Shown here: in pieces, positions 1 to 11,362 of the stretch
How the letters are laid out: each line of letters begins with the position of its first letter
Numbering within the stretch: the first letter of the stretch is position 1
NCBI GenBank assembly: GCA_011800805.1
Contig: MPNW01000658.1
Span: 1 to 31,564 of the forward strand
Source of the DNA: Hirudo medicinalis
Lineage: Eukaryota > Annelida > Clitellata > Hirudinida > Hirudinidae
Length of the DNA stretch: 31,564 nucleotides
Reading direction: 5' to 3'
Made by a program: the position numbers and the translations under genes
Notes under the pieces: generated by a model
What the model saw: only the letters and a program-made list of their open reading frames with translations
Database searches by the model: none
What the model was told of the DNA's origin: nothing

Positions 1-75
1 AACAATAATAATAATAATAATAATAATAAATAATAATAATAATAACAATAATAATAATAACAACAATAATAATAG
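1..75. repeat. (AAT)n microsatellite
   Basis: Imperfect AAT/AAC triplet array at the left edge of the window. It continues beyond the edge, so its full length is unknown. Confidence 0.9.
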
Positions 76-831
76 AATGTTAACAAATATTGCGGACTTG
101 ATTATAATGAAGACCTCAATAATAACGTTCATGTTAAAGATGGTTGTGTGCATAAACCGAAATGGCTGAAGACAAACTCTTCAGTCACGTCCGATCCACC
201 ATCTGCAAATGAAACTCAAGTTCTCAGCTATCGGTGCACGACCCTCTCACCGCGAGTAAAACTATTTAAAAGCTCAAGACAGTCCTTTTACATGTCTTGT
301 TAGATGTCCCGTTACATGTCTTGCTAGATGACCTTTTAGAGACGTAGATGTTTAAGATGATTCCTAATGAACAAAAACCATCAACATATCTGTGAAGTCG
401 TGAAGGTGCCTTTGATGTGGTGTACAAGAAAGGAATGCACGATGATGATGTTGACGATGCTTTGATGACGTTGACGATGAGATGATGATGGTGAAAATGG
501 CAGCAAAGGTTAAACAGACGATGACAGAGACGTTGGTTTAAAATCAGAGGCGAAGGTATTAAGCTAGTTATAGGTAATGAACTTAATGGTTAATACCACA
601 ACAATAACAACGTTGAGTAACCTAAAATAAACATCATGATTTTAATATAACTAATGATATTTTAACCAATTTGACTTCAAATCAATCAAGTTAGTTGACA
701 TTATTATTTTAGTTATTAATAACATCGTTATCAACAAATCAACCTTTCCTTGTTATCAATTACTTCAACATCATCATCATCATCATCATCAATATCAACA
801 CTATAACCACCATCGGCACCATTATACCCAC
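76..831. other. No gene seen; Rab intron or flank
   Basis: I see no exon here on either strand. The minus-strand Rab gene leaves a GT donor at 831–826, and its next exon (expected to begin with the Tyr-Tyr-Arg-Gly of switch II) is not present down to position 1, so this is most likely the interior of that intron. It holds GAT-rich stretches around 440–490 and an ATC run near 771–790. Confidence 0.6.
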
Positions 832-965
832 GTGGAAGTGATCGTCCTGAACCTCTCCTGACCGGCAGTATCCCACACCTGCAACTTCACCGTCTCTCCG
901 TCCACCTGGAGGGCCTGGATCTTGAAGTCGACCCCGATCGTTGACACATAGGAAGCTGGATATTC

Positions 966-1013
<48 letters not shown>

Positions 1014-1378
1014 TCAGAAACTTTTAATGAGAATAACAAAATGATATGTCACATCTACGATGCTGGTCGGGCTGCATGGTCGTGATGATTGAGGATGTTT
1101 GGTAAGGACAATGACTATAAGAACGAGCAGATTCAATCAAATGCCACAACATTAAGACATGGAACAGCCAGATAAACATCAGCAGATGGGCTATCGAATA
1201 CTAACACCAATAATAATAATAAAATTCTGAATGACAATTTTATCCCATTATCTATCGAGCAATCTCGAGCCCCAATTGGAATCATTTACTGATTCGGGGA
1301 GGTTTTTAGAGACACATTCCATTGCCATGTAAGCTTGCATATGAGGCCAAGAAAATATAATTAAAAATAAAACCAGTA

Positions 1379-1414
<36 letters not shown>

Positions 1415-2018
1415 ACATTGATGAGGCAGTGTTGATGATAAAAGCAAATATCAACTTTAGACCCCAGCAAAGTCAAATGAATTTTTTTTTGAATTTTGCT
1501 AACTGGTGCATCCAGGTTTTAGGGAAGTTGTGAGCACATCATTGATTTGTAATTTAACACAATGAGCATTATGAAACATTCTACAATTAATATTATAATA
1601 TTAAATTTTCACACAAAGGATATGTTAAAAGTCTCTCAGAGCATTTGGAACATCTGCCAGGTTTAATGTTTATAGTTTTTGTTACAAGGCAACAAATCTC
1701 ACTTGGAAACTCATCTCCTGCAAACCTCTGAAGGATGCAACTTTTTCCAACCCCTTAAAAGAAATGGCATGGTAAATGGGTTCAAATGGTTCTCAACAAA
1801 GTTCAAGCTTTATAAGATTTGCAATTTCGTGCCGATTCAAGTAAAATATAATTGAATTGTGATCGTTTCGACCAATGCCTATTGCAGCAGCCATGTTCAA
1901 TCGTTTGAAGGTCCTCAAATTGTGCGATAAGTTAAATATCCAAGAACTGAACAAAAGATTGCTCACCGCTGTCACCAATAATCAGTAATTTGAATAAATG
2001 ATCGTAATTTTTGGCCAT
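832..2018 (-). CDS. RAB35: Rab small GTPase, Rab35-like (5' part, truncated by window edge)
   Basis: Membrane-traffic GTPase. Three coding exons read on the complement: 2018–1967, 1753–1703 and 955–832, all with GT–AG introns and closing phases (1, 1, 2). The protein starts [18 protein letters not shown], which is nearly the Rab35 N-terminus. The P-loop GDSGVGKS spans the exon 1/2 junction. Exon 3 gives switch I with the effector Thr (YVSTIGVDF), the G3 motif WDTAGQE and the end TITST, which Rab35 has where Rab1 has TITSS. The G4 and G5 motifs and the prenylated C-terminus would lie left of position 1. Residues between P-loop and switch I ([12 protein letters not shown]) differ from vertebrate Rab35, so a related Rab1/8/10-type paralogue is possible. 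Family assignment is secure; subfamily is inferred. Confidence 0.88.
967..1011. repeat. (AAT)n microsatellite in Rab intron 2
   Basis: Perfect AAT array starting about ten bases beyond the AG acceptor of Rab exon 3. A second, shorter array lies at about 1380–1409 in the same intron. Confidence 0.9.
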
Positions 2019-2922
2019 TCGATATCTTAAACAAGGATGTTAAACAGTAAATTAACAACTAAAAATCCCAGGAACACATGACTAGCGGCCTAAGCTGTTT
2101 GCATACTCTCTTGATACCATCGCTTATATTGCTTATATTCCCAATTCACTTTCTTGTGATGTTTACAAAATAAATACTTTTTTTTATAAATCATTTTAAT
2201 TTAAAACAAAATTATATTGTTAAATTACTTGCAATTAATGTTTATTTATAGTACCGTGGAAAGTTTGTTTGGTAATTATCTTTACAAATAAAAAAATTAA
2301 TTCTAACATAAGTTATGTCCAGCCAATATAACAATTTAGAACTCAGAGATTTCGTCCGTCTGCTCAGAGTTTCATCCTCGAGCACCCTATTCCTCTGCTG
2401 GCTTGTTACCGATTCCCCCAGCGTCTTCAACTTTGCTCCATCTCCGATAACAAAAAGGACTTTGATATATTAATACCACAATAAAAATATTGAACGTCAA
2501 ACACTGAAAGTGCTGCAAGTTGCAGGGGAAAATCACAGAGATGCCATCAAGTTCCAAATCGACGAATCAGTTATTCACGAACGTCTCTCTGCGCTTCATA
2601 CATAGTAAGATTTTGATGATTAAATATAATTTTTTCACATTTTAAATAAAAAATATTTGCCAATTATATGTTGCCATAATTAATAGAATTGTTTTATATT
2701 TATTATGTTTCGTTTTGACATTGGAAAACTTTATATTATAAAATTAAATAATTAAAAATATTATAGTTAATTATTTTATATGGTGATACAATTTAAAGTT
2801 GGCCAAATGAATTATCTAAGAGCTAATTTTTTTTAAATTTGTTAAAAACATATTTATTGCAATAATCAAAACACATATTATGCAAATTAACCTTTATCTT
2901 AGACATAGTTGCAACTCTTTGG
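2019..2922. other. Rab upstream region, no assigned gene
   Basis: AT-rich sequence upstream of the Rab start. Short open stretches with coding-like composition occur at about 2242–2450 (minus) and 2473–2610 (plus, ending at a GTAAGA that could be a splice donor). I could not link either to an acceptor, a start codon or a known family. The rest is A/T homopolymer-rich. Confidence 0.5.
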
Positions 2923-3195
2923 ATGCTGAGCTTGACAGATGAATCTGATTACGAACATCCAAACAAAAAAAGATGGGCTTCGTGGCTGTTCCAATTATGT
3001 AGGAATAATCTAACTTATTGTGATATAAAACCTAATAAAATTATTGAGTGGAAGAAGCATCAGAAAAAGGGTTTCGCGCTTAAATCCAAATTAAAATGTT
3101 TTTTTTTAAATTGCATCTATTTACGAAATGATAATAACAACTTAATTTTCGCACAGGCTGCAGAAGAAATGCTTTACCATATTTTCAGTGAATAA
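2923..3195 (+). CDS. Unassigned 90-residue ORF, possible terminal exon
   Basis: Open frame with a lysine/aspartate-rich N-terminal half (SDYEHPNKKRW), many aromatic residues and a stop at 3193–3195. AATAAA signals overlap the stop (3191–3196) and recur at 3222–3227, as expected for a 3' terminal exon. A possible AG acceptor lies at about 2901–2909. I do not recognise the protein, and I found no upstream exon whose phase fits, so this may be a chance ORF in AT-rich DNA. Confidence 0.2.
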   Translation: MLSLTDESDYEHPNKKRWASWLFQLCRNNLTYCDIKPNKIIEWKKHQKKGFALKSKLKCFFLNCIYLRNDNNNLIFAQAAEEMLYHIFSE

Positions 3196-3980
3196 ATTGT
3201 ACACATCCTCCTTGTGGTGTCAATAAAATACTTATCATCAAATGGTTTCCATTCTGTAGTTTGAAATTTGAAAGAAAAACACAAGAAATCGCATATTTTC
3301 AATCAACAAGTGGTCTGCCATCAGTGGTGATGGTGATGCTGTTAGTGATGGACTATGGTGATGCCGATGACGACGATGTCCATCACATTCAGCATTCAGA
3401 AGCTATTTCTAGCTGCGACATCCATTCCACAACACAAAACATGATATGACAAGAAAAAAAAAAAACCTAAGAAAAGCAACTTTTGGAAAAAATCTTCCAA
3501 AAGCAGTTCAAAGAATTTTAAAGCAACTGTATGTCAACTTTTGCATGACGTCCTCGTCGTTGGCTTTCAACATCTGGAACAAGTCCGTACAATCAGGATC
3601 TATGCTTACAAGCTTCTACATTGAGTAATTGCCTCTGAATGTTGGCAAGTAACAAAAAGGTGCAGCAAGGAGATATTGCATTTACGTGATTCAAGAGGTA
3701 AACGTTTTGAGGAATTCATAAATTAATAACAACAACAACAACAGCATAACCGAGATGATGATGATGCAGTTACTGGCTAAAGAATGAACAGCTACCAGCA
3801 GAGTATTCACCATCACAAGTGCCAATTGACATCAACGCAACAACTGAAAATGTACAACTTCAAAAGCCAAGCAAGACAAAGCAGGAAGTCATGAGTGCAC
3901 AGCAGATGAACAACTGACAGAATGATTTTGAAATGGCATTTCCACAATGTTCGAAGACGCAAGTTCATGCAATATGAGGT

Positions 3981-3998
3981 CCGGGGTTCAAACCCCGG
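3981..3998 (+). other. tRNA T-arm-like palindrome
   Basis: The 18 bases form a perfect six-base-pair hairpin around TTCAAA and contain GGTTCAAACCC, which fits the RNA polymerase III B-box consensus. The loop is one base shorter than a tRNA T-loop, and no cloverleaf or A-box was found upstream. It is likely a remnant of a tRNA-derived SINE, not a functional tRNA gene. Confidence 0.35.
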
Positions 3999-4133
3999 TC
4001 TCTCTTTCATTATAAACTCTTTAGTAATATCTTTGCCAGGCCACATGACGTAACTAATAATAACTTCCAATGGCTTCCAATCAATGTCATTCAAATGCAG
4101 GATATAAAAAGACATCAAAACGGAATGCTGCAA

Positions 4134-4928
4134 TTGGTCATGTATGTAATGACGATATGCAAAATAAATTGCGAAACGAGGATATTTCCCGAATATTTGT
4201 CAAATTAAACATAAATACTCCTTAGAGAATTATTAGTAATTAAACAATACTGCATATTAATTAACTGCTATAAATAATAATAATTATAATAATAATGTTG
4301 ATGGAACAATGGAACTGAAGCAGACGATTACTTGACAAGTAATTACACGCCAAGTAATTGCAATAATATAAATAGTTGTATAATAAGCAATAAATACCAT
4401 AAATTATTAATGTGCTGAAACACAATAACTACCCTAGTTATGTAATAATATTTATACTAATAATTATTAAAATAATTATACTAATATTAATTATGTTATT
4501 AAATATTTAATTAAATATTTGTAATAATTATTATTTAAAAAAATAATATTATTATTAATTCCAAAATAACCAAAATCATTATTTATATATTATTGGTTAC
4601 AAATATTTAATTAAATAATAAACCACTACTAATACTAATAAAACAATAACAGCAGCAACAACAACAATAATAATAATATTAATAAAAATAAGTTATAAAA
4701 AATCAATTGTATATTGCAGTAAGTAGAAGAACTGAACAGATCAGAACGAGCTACCAAAATACAGACTGCCAGTAGATTAGAGGAAGGACAAGCTAAAAAT
4801 AGAACTGATCAATGGTATGAATAAATTAAACTAACTAAATACATTAAAGATATGAATGGTATTATATTCTAGAGCAGATACTAATGTCCTTCTTCAATTT
4901 GAATATTCATCAGGGAGGAGGAGCTAAG
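4134..4928. other. AT-rich 3' flank of septin gene
   Basis: Intergenic DNA, very AT-rich between about 4260 and 4700, with interleaved palindromic words such as AAATATTTAATTAAATATTT. No ORF, splice-consistent exon or RNA gene was seen. Confidence 0.6.
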
Positions 4929-6654
4929 TTAGAGGATCTTGTTCATCCTGTTCTCTCCTTTTGACATTGCCAGTTGGGACTGCATCTTCATCAGCATCGC
5001 TTGCATCTTTTGAATCTGATTTGTTTCAACCAATTTTTATTTGACCTTAAGAATAATAATAATAATAACAATAATAATAACATTAACATTAATAATAATA
5101 ATAATAATACTACTAATAATAATAATAATAGCAACAACAACAACAATAATAATAAGAATATTTATTATGATAGTAAAGTTATAAACAAGAATGTGAAAGT
5201 TTCATAACATAACAATCATTCCAACGAGATTAACAACAATTTCAACTCAATAATAACTAATTAATTAAACGGTCACCTAATTAGCTAAATAACATTAGCT
5301 AATTACTAAGCACAACTAAATAAAGATCAAAAGACACCACCACCACCACCACCACCACCACCAACAACAACAGCAACAACAGCAGCAACAGCAGCAGCAG
5401 TAATAGTAATGATATCAACCTCTTCTTCTTTTTCCTTCAGGAGGACATCAGCCTCTGTGGCATTGCTGAAGTTAAAAATAAAGCAAATCATAACTGCATC
5501 ATCATCATCATCACCACCACCACAACCATCATCATCATCAACAATGTCTTCACTGGTGTCACCATGAAAGCCAGCCCAGCTTCATCAACTTCATCAAAAG
5601 TAATGTTCAGTTATACTGTGAACAAGTTATCACTCACTTCATCAGCTTAGATGTTATCAAAAACCTTAGACGTTTGAAACTATGCTCACGGACGTTTACC
5701 AATTCGCATCCATTCACCCATCAATTCACTAACCCTTTATCCATTCACCCACCAATTCACTCATCCTTTATCCATTCACCCACCAATTCACTCATCCTTT
5801 ATCCATTCACCTATCAATTCACTCATCCTTTATCCAATCCCTCATTCAATTCACTCATCCTTTTTCCATTCACCCATCAATTCACTCATCCTTTATCCAA
5901 TCCCTCATTCAACATCCCTCACATTGAGTTCATCCTTCCCACCTGTAGACGTGTTCCTCCTTTATCCTACTGGCCCTGTAGTTTTCGTAATGAATGTCCC
6001 TCGTCACGTCTTTCAGATCCTGCATGTGCGTGCTGTCGACGAGTCGTTCGTTTATATTTATTTATTTATTTACTTGATTAAAGTCCGTTGCATAACTAAG
6101 ATGATAAGACGACATGACGAACAAGTCGTGCGCAAACACGAGCGTCGTTAATATTCACCGCCTTCGCACGTCATGTACGTCTTTAACTCAATTATTGATT
6201 CCATTTTGAATTTGAATTTGCCGCCTAGATTTTAAAACGATGTCAGAAGCTTGTTAAGAATGTGATATTATTATTATTATTACGAATCATGACTATCGAA
6301 CAACAAGAGGAACGACATTAGAACAGAAACTTGTTAAGAATGTGATGTTATTATTATTACGAATTATGACTATTGAACAACAAGACGAACGACATTAGGC
6401 TACGTAAGAGTAAATGATCGACAACTTTGGTTAAAAGTGATCGCTGCATGAATTATTTTATAACGGCATGATTAACGTTTCCATGACAACCACCTGACGA
6501 GAAACTGCCTCAGCTTGGTAGAGTCAGAATGCCTTGGACTGTCGACTGGAACGAAAGGATTCGAGTTTGTCGGAGGTTGGTTGATTATTATTATTATTAA
6601 TATCCTTATTATTACTAACATCCTTATTATTATTACTATGATTACTAATATAAC

Positions 6655-6700
<46 letters not shown>

Positions 6701-9700
6701 GTCATTATTATTAGAAGACCAAGCCATTCATTAGTTAACTATTAAATAGTTAAGAAGTAATGACAAATAATAATTAACTTGAAATAATGATTAACTTGTT
6801 GTAGCATTTTATTTTATAATTATAACAACAGTAATAATAATAATAATTTCAAAGCTGTGATGACTAAAACTAATTACAAACATTTTAAAGTAAGTTCTAA
6901 ATAATTGGTTGTAATCACATTATTGCAGTTCATACAAACCACTCAGCAATAACTCGCTAATAATAAGTTCAAGACCCACCCTCAACCACTCCCCATGGGT
7001 AGACCCTACCCTTGACCTTCTTCCCATTGACCTCTACGATTGCATTGCTTCCAACCACGGCAAAGGGTATGAGGCTCTGATGGATGGACAAGTAGAGGAC
7101 AATGTAGATTATGGTGATGATGATGATGATAATGAGGGAGGTAATGACGGTGATGATGGTGATGATGATGATGATGCCCCTACCTCAGTTCATCATCTCT
7201 CTTTCTCACTTCCTCATCTTCATCGCTATCGCACTGAGGGAGCTCGTAAATCTTGATCTTGTGTCTCTCCACGTCCTCCAGAATCTAATAAGAGGACCAT
7301 CATCATCATCACCTTCACCATCAACAAATATCACCATCATCATCGTCGTCGACGTCACCATCATCACCTCCTCCTCCTCCATCATCATCATCATCATCAT
7401 CACCACCACCACCTTGATTTTGAGTCTCTCCAGTTCTTGAGCAGTGAGTGTATCTGCCTTGGCGATGATTGGCACGATGTTCACCTTGTTGTGGATCCTC
7501 TTCATGAACTCCACGTCCAACTGCTGGAGCCTGTTGTTGTTGTTGTTGTTATTGTTGTTGTCATCATTGTTAATGTTGTTATTATCGTTGTTGTTGGTAA
7601 TAACGACTTTAAATGACATTAAATTTTAATTTTATCAATATTGAAAGTGAAAGGTGATCTTAAATAAAATAATTCATGATGAAAATAATGACAGCAACAA
7701 TAATAATAATTGTAATAATTTCATTACAACAATAATAATAATGATAATAATTTTGATGATGATGATAACAACAACAATAATAATAATGATATATGTTCGA
7801 TGATAATAATAATAATATATCACTATATATGTAGCATGACAGTTTAAAGAAATAGTTATGGCAATATTTTTAAAATTACATTAAAAATAATATTTATTTA
7901 TTTATCAAATTATTATCTTTATCATCCTCCAAATAGATCCTAAAAATACCTCAGCCAGTCAACTGGAACGACCGGGTGCTAATTATGCCCCTCCAAACTC
8001 ATTTCCTTATTGGTCGCCGTGTCCATTCACTCATTCATTTCATTCATCCATTCACCTAGCTTGAGATGAATGAACATTCTTGCCATTCCTAAGTACATGA
8101 AGTGGACATATTCGTCAATCCATCCGTGGCTCCATCTGCATTACCCCCCTCCTCCATCCAATGATCTATCCATCCATCCATTCATCCACCCATCCATCCA
8201 TCAACCCTTCATTCATTCATCCATCCATCCACCCTTCATTCATTCATTCATTCATTCATCCATCCATCCATCGGTCATTCCACTCACCCCCTTCCGACGG
8301 GCGATACAAAGTAGAGGCAGCAGTGGACCCTGTTGTCCTGGATGTTCCTCCTGTTGATTCCACTCTCATCCTGGAGGTACTGGTGGAACTGGTGCAGGAT
8401 GTAGTCCTCAATCGGCTGCCACCTGTTGCGTGGTGTTCACAGTCATGATGATGATGATGATGATGATGATGGTGGTAATTATGATGATGATGATGGCAAT
8501 GAGGATGATGATGAGGATGGTGATGATAATGATGATGATGAGGATGGTGGTGATGATGATGAGGAGGAGGAGGAGGAGGAGGATGGTGAGGATGACAACG
8601 ACGACGTGTGTTTTAGTGATGATGATCTTGATAGTAATGAGGATTGAAGATAAATTCACTCACGCGTCAGTAGAGTCGATGGCATCATTGTATCCAGGTG
8701 TGTCGATGATGGTGAGTCTCAGCTTTACACCATACTCCTCGATCTCGAGGTACCTCTTCTCAATCCTCATCGTCCTTGTCAAGTGGTCTGCAGCCACAAT
8801 GTAGAAGAATATGATAATGATGATAGTTGCTAATAATGATTGCAAATAATAATAATAATAATAATAATGATAATAATGACTAATGGTAATTCCAATGAAC
8901 ATGGCAATTATGCTAGCAGTAATTATTGAACGTATTATCACAGACATTATTATTATTATAATAAATATTATTAAACATATTATACAATTATAAATAAATA
9001 CAACAATTACGAGTGCAGCTTATTATGCAGATTACGACAGATAACGTGTTAGGGAAGCAAGTTCTTCTTCGTAGAACTTACAAAAAGTTGAAAAACCATG
9101 GAGCTGATGAATCAGGCTTCACTGGGAGGAGGTTAAGAACAGAATTTAAAAACAGAGGAGAACAAAAATGCGAAAACATTCCAATCTTCTGCCCGTTCTC
9201 ATGCAACCTCGACATCGAACACAGTTCCAACCGAGGTTGGAATGCGAAGACGAACCACGATGTTTATTTTTGGAAGTCGTTGATGTTCGCAACACTAAGA
9301 GGAGAGAAATCAATCGACCTAAGGTCCAGGTCTTTTGGTGAAGGTGAAGTTGAAGTTTGTCATCTTCCATGATTAATTGAATTAAAACGTAAGAAGGTGA
9401 AAAAAAGGAAACTCTTGCCAAAAACCAGGATTTGAACTCCCAACTGAGGTGGAACAAAAACCTCGAAAGGTCGGCAAAAAACATTACAAAGTCAATTCAC
9501 AAAGCGCATCGGCGGCGAACATTCGGACGGTAAAAATGATTCGGATGAATGGATTTTAGAGAGATGAATGACGAGGTGAATGACGAGGTGAATTCCACAT
9601 AAACTTTAGATGAAGATACGCATTACTCATTTTTCTATTCTGTTCACGCATTTTCCATTTGCGCACTGATGTTGCAATGTTTTCACCCAACAACTAAAAC

Positions 9701-10111
9701 ATGCTTTATTAAAGGTGTTATTGGCCTGCCTTCCTTCCTTCCTTCAGCGTGAGAATTTAACAAAATAAACAAAATAAAAAAAAAAAAGACTTTAAAAAAT
9801 GAACAACAAAACAATTCATAAAAATGCACGTGAAGAGACAAATAACTTTGTCAACTGAACACCTCGAACAAACACACAAAAAGAACAACCTCGTTCGACG
9901 ACATTCGAAGAAAATATGCGACGTCGAGAAATCAACGACCACCGATGCGTCAAAAGACGTCAAAAAATGGTGAGGCTAAAAAGTGGGTCGTAGAAACCGA
10001 CCAATTGAAATCCAACTTTACCGTCTACGTCGGGAGTCCGTCTGTCGCAGTAGAGGTCCTTGTTGAAGAACATGCTGGTCATCAGGGTTGATTTTCCAAG
10101 GCCTGACTGAC
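4929..10111 (-). CDS. Septin, SEPT2/4/5 group (N-terminal exon(s) not found)
   Basis: Filament-forming cytoskeletal GTPase. Ten exons on the complement join in phase: 10111–10022, 8787–8664, 8422–8288, 7530–7413, 7284–7184, 7074–6980, 6545–6494, 6032–5943, 5465–5420, 5015–4929 (stop TAA). Visible motifs: G1 GQSGLGKST; the switch I Thr (TRTMRIE); G3 [39 protein letters not shown]4 AKAD; the septin-unique element [16 protein letters not shown] with [27 protein letters not shown]; and a short C-terminal coiled coil ([13 protein letters not shown]) typical of the SEPT4/5 tail. Oddities: G3 has Asn where DTPGxGD has its second Gly, and the usual GHGL..LD reads GRGLQQLD. The N-terminal polybasic exon should lie above 10111 but was not identified. 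Introns are dominated by triplet repeats. The family is certain; the exact paralogue is not. Confidence 0.93.
5051..5160. repeat. AAT/AAC triplet repeat in septin intron
   Basis: Mixed AAT, AAC and ACT triplets beginning about 35 bases upstream of the last septin exon. A CCA/CAA/CAG triplet tract follows at about 5336–5400. Confidence 0.85.
5700..5915. repeat. Minisatellite, about 31-bp unit, in septin intron
   Basis: About seven imperfect copies built on CCATTCACCCACCAATTCAC followed by TCATCCTTTAT. Some copies read CCAATCCCTCATTCAATTCA. Forward frames are open throughout and give a Phe/Thr/His/Pro-rich pseudo-protein, which I do not regard as coding because it lies in a septin intron. Confidence 0.85.
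6248..6399. repeat. Tandem duplication, about 75-bp unit
   Basis: Two adjacent copies (about 6248–6322 and 6328–6399) share TTGTTAAGAATGTGAT, a short ATT array, CGAAT(C/T)ATGACTAT and AACAACAAGA(G/C)GAACG. They differ mainly in ATT copy number and a few substitutions. The duplication sits in the septin intron between exons 6545–6494 and 6032–5943. Confidence 0.85.
6650..6712. repeat. (ATT)n microsatellite in septin intron
   Basis: Long ATT array of about 20 units with a less perfect leader from about 6583. It lies upstream of septin exon 6545–6494 on the minus strand. Confidence 0.9.
7285..7412 (-). repeat. Septin intron made almost entirely of GGT/GAT/GAG triplets
   Basis: This 128-base intron starts GTGGTGGTGATGATGATG directly at the donor and is triplet repeat nearly to the acceptor TTATTAG. 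The frame entering from the upstream exon stays open through it (Val/Met/Glu runs), but 128 is not a multiple of three, so retention would frameshift the next exon. Confidence 0.8.
7531..7600 (-). repeat. (AAC)n tract forming a septin splice acceptor
   Basis: On the minus strand an AAC/AAT array runs directly into the acceptor CAACAG of septin exon 7530–7413. No polypyrimidine tract separates the array from the AG. Confidence 0.8.
8160..8275. repeat. CCAT/CATT tetranucleotide repeats in septin intron
   Basis: Runs of CCAT and CATT units. The forward-frame Ser/Ile/His/Pro pseudo-ORF is a consequence of the repeat and is not treated as a gene. Confidence 0.85.
8446..8585. repeat. (GAT)n with GAG triplets in septin intron
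   Basis: Long GAT array with embedded GGT and GAG units in the intron between septin exons 8787–8664 and 8422–8288. It yields open Asp/Met-rich frames on the plus strand and Ile-rich frames on the minus strand, none of them supported as coding. Confidence 0.9.
8788..10021. other. Septin intron, no other gene seen
   Basis: The intron after the P-loop exon. It holds an AAT array at about 8847–8880, AT-rich sequence, and moderately complex sequence at 9010–9500. There, open frames on both strands overlap, but none shows a recognisable domain or splice logic. A B-box-like AGTTCAAATCC occurs on the minus strand near 9427–9440, without an A-box. Confidence 0.55.
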
Positions 10112-10194
10112 CTTTGATTGGATTGAAGACATTTTGTTTAAATAAACAGTTGGATGGAGAGAAGAGGAATGCTTGGATGAATGGAAATTCTGAT

Positions 10195-10207
10195 GGTGAT
10201 GACAATA

Positions 10208-10240
<33 letters not shown>

Positions 10241-10280
10241 GTGATGATGGTGATGATGATTATGATGATGGTAATGATGG

Positions 10281-10325
<45 letters not shown>

Positions 10326-10935
10326 CGACGACGACGATGGCGATGATGATGATGATGATGATGATGAAGTGGAATTATGTGTGCTATTATGCAGTCCTGT
10401 CAGGGAAGTTGTGCTTACTAAAATTGAACGCTTGAAAGCGATTCTTTTATTGCTACCGACCTCTTCTCATCATCATCACCATCATCATCATCAATTGTAA
10501 TCATCGTCATCATCATCAATTGTAATCATCGTCATCGTCATCATCATCAATTGTAATCATCGTCATCTTCATCATCATCATCGTCGTCTTCGTCGTCATC
10601 ATCAATTGCAATCATTATCGTCACCCCCATCATTATCATCATCATCATCAATTGTAATCATTATCATCATCGCCATCATTACCACTATTACAGCAATCAC
10701 TGCTATCATCAGCAGCACCATCGTAAAACATGCGCAGATTGACGGCAAGAACTTCGAGCAGGAGTTCAATCGGTGCATTCCAGGTGTTGAAACAATGTCT
10801 ATTTAGCGATGGAAGCTGGAGTTGACGAATATCATGTTGATGATATTGACGATGATGAAGATGATGATGACGACGACGACGATGATGATGAAGGTGACGA
10901 CGACGACGACGACGATGATGATGATGATGATGGTG
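10195..10935. repeat. Triplet-repeat field: (GAT)n then (ATC)n then (GAT)n
   Basis: GAT array at about 10195–10368. ATC array at about 10466–10700, with several copies of CATCATCATCAATTGTAATC and CGTCAT interruptions. A second GAT/GAC array at about 10845–10935. The switch between GAT and ATC on one strand makes long potential snap-back pairs. Asp-, Met- and His-rich ORFs here are artefacts of the repeat. Confidence 0.9.
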
Positions 10936-11362
10936 AATTTAGAATGTGAGGCAGGAAATGAACGACAACTAGTAGGTATTCGTGCAATTCATTATTACAA
11001 TCATTTGTTCGTTCGAGCGTAACCTCGGTGATCAGTCTAGTGTGACGGCGAGTCAGTCGAGCGTGGAGCAGTAACTAATCATTCCATCGTTCCACGCAAC
11101 CACAAGATCGGTAATCGCTGGCAACTCCAATTCATCTTGCAACCTTTCCGGCGATAATCAATACCACACAAGAGAACAATGCACCTGCCTGCAGAGACAC
11201 TTCCTGTCTTTTCTCTTGGGGTCCGCCATCTTGAGAGATGTAAATCCTGAAATACTGCTCAGATGAGGAGGAAGAGGAGGAGGAGTTCTTCTGGAAATGC
11301 TGCTCTCATAAATGCCACGAGGGCAGTAAGATAGCGATAAAAACATGTCCCCGATGAATCCA

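Noticed and set aside
5674..6081. 135-residue plus ORF rich in Phe/Thr/His/Pro
   Set aside because: It is the translation of the septin-intron minisatellite and runs antisense into septin exon 6032–5943.
7206..7619. 137-residue minus ORF containing a septin block
   Set aside because: It reads through one true septin exon plus repeat-made introns on both sides. The exon boundaries are clear from family alignment.
8426..8804. Long Asp-, Met- and Ile-rich ORFs on both strands
   Set aside because: They are translations of the GAT array in a septin intron and overlap a proven septin exon on the other strand.
9013..9484. Overlapping 119- and 112-residue ORFs on opposite strands
   Set aside because: Neither has a recognisable domain or splice partners, and both sit inside a septin intron.
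10114..10500. ORF encoding poly-Asp then poly-His
   Set aside because: Pure GAT/ATC triplet translation with no start context, domain or splice logic.
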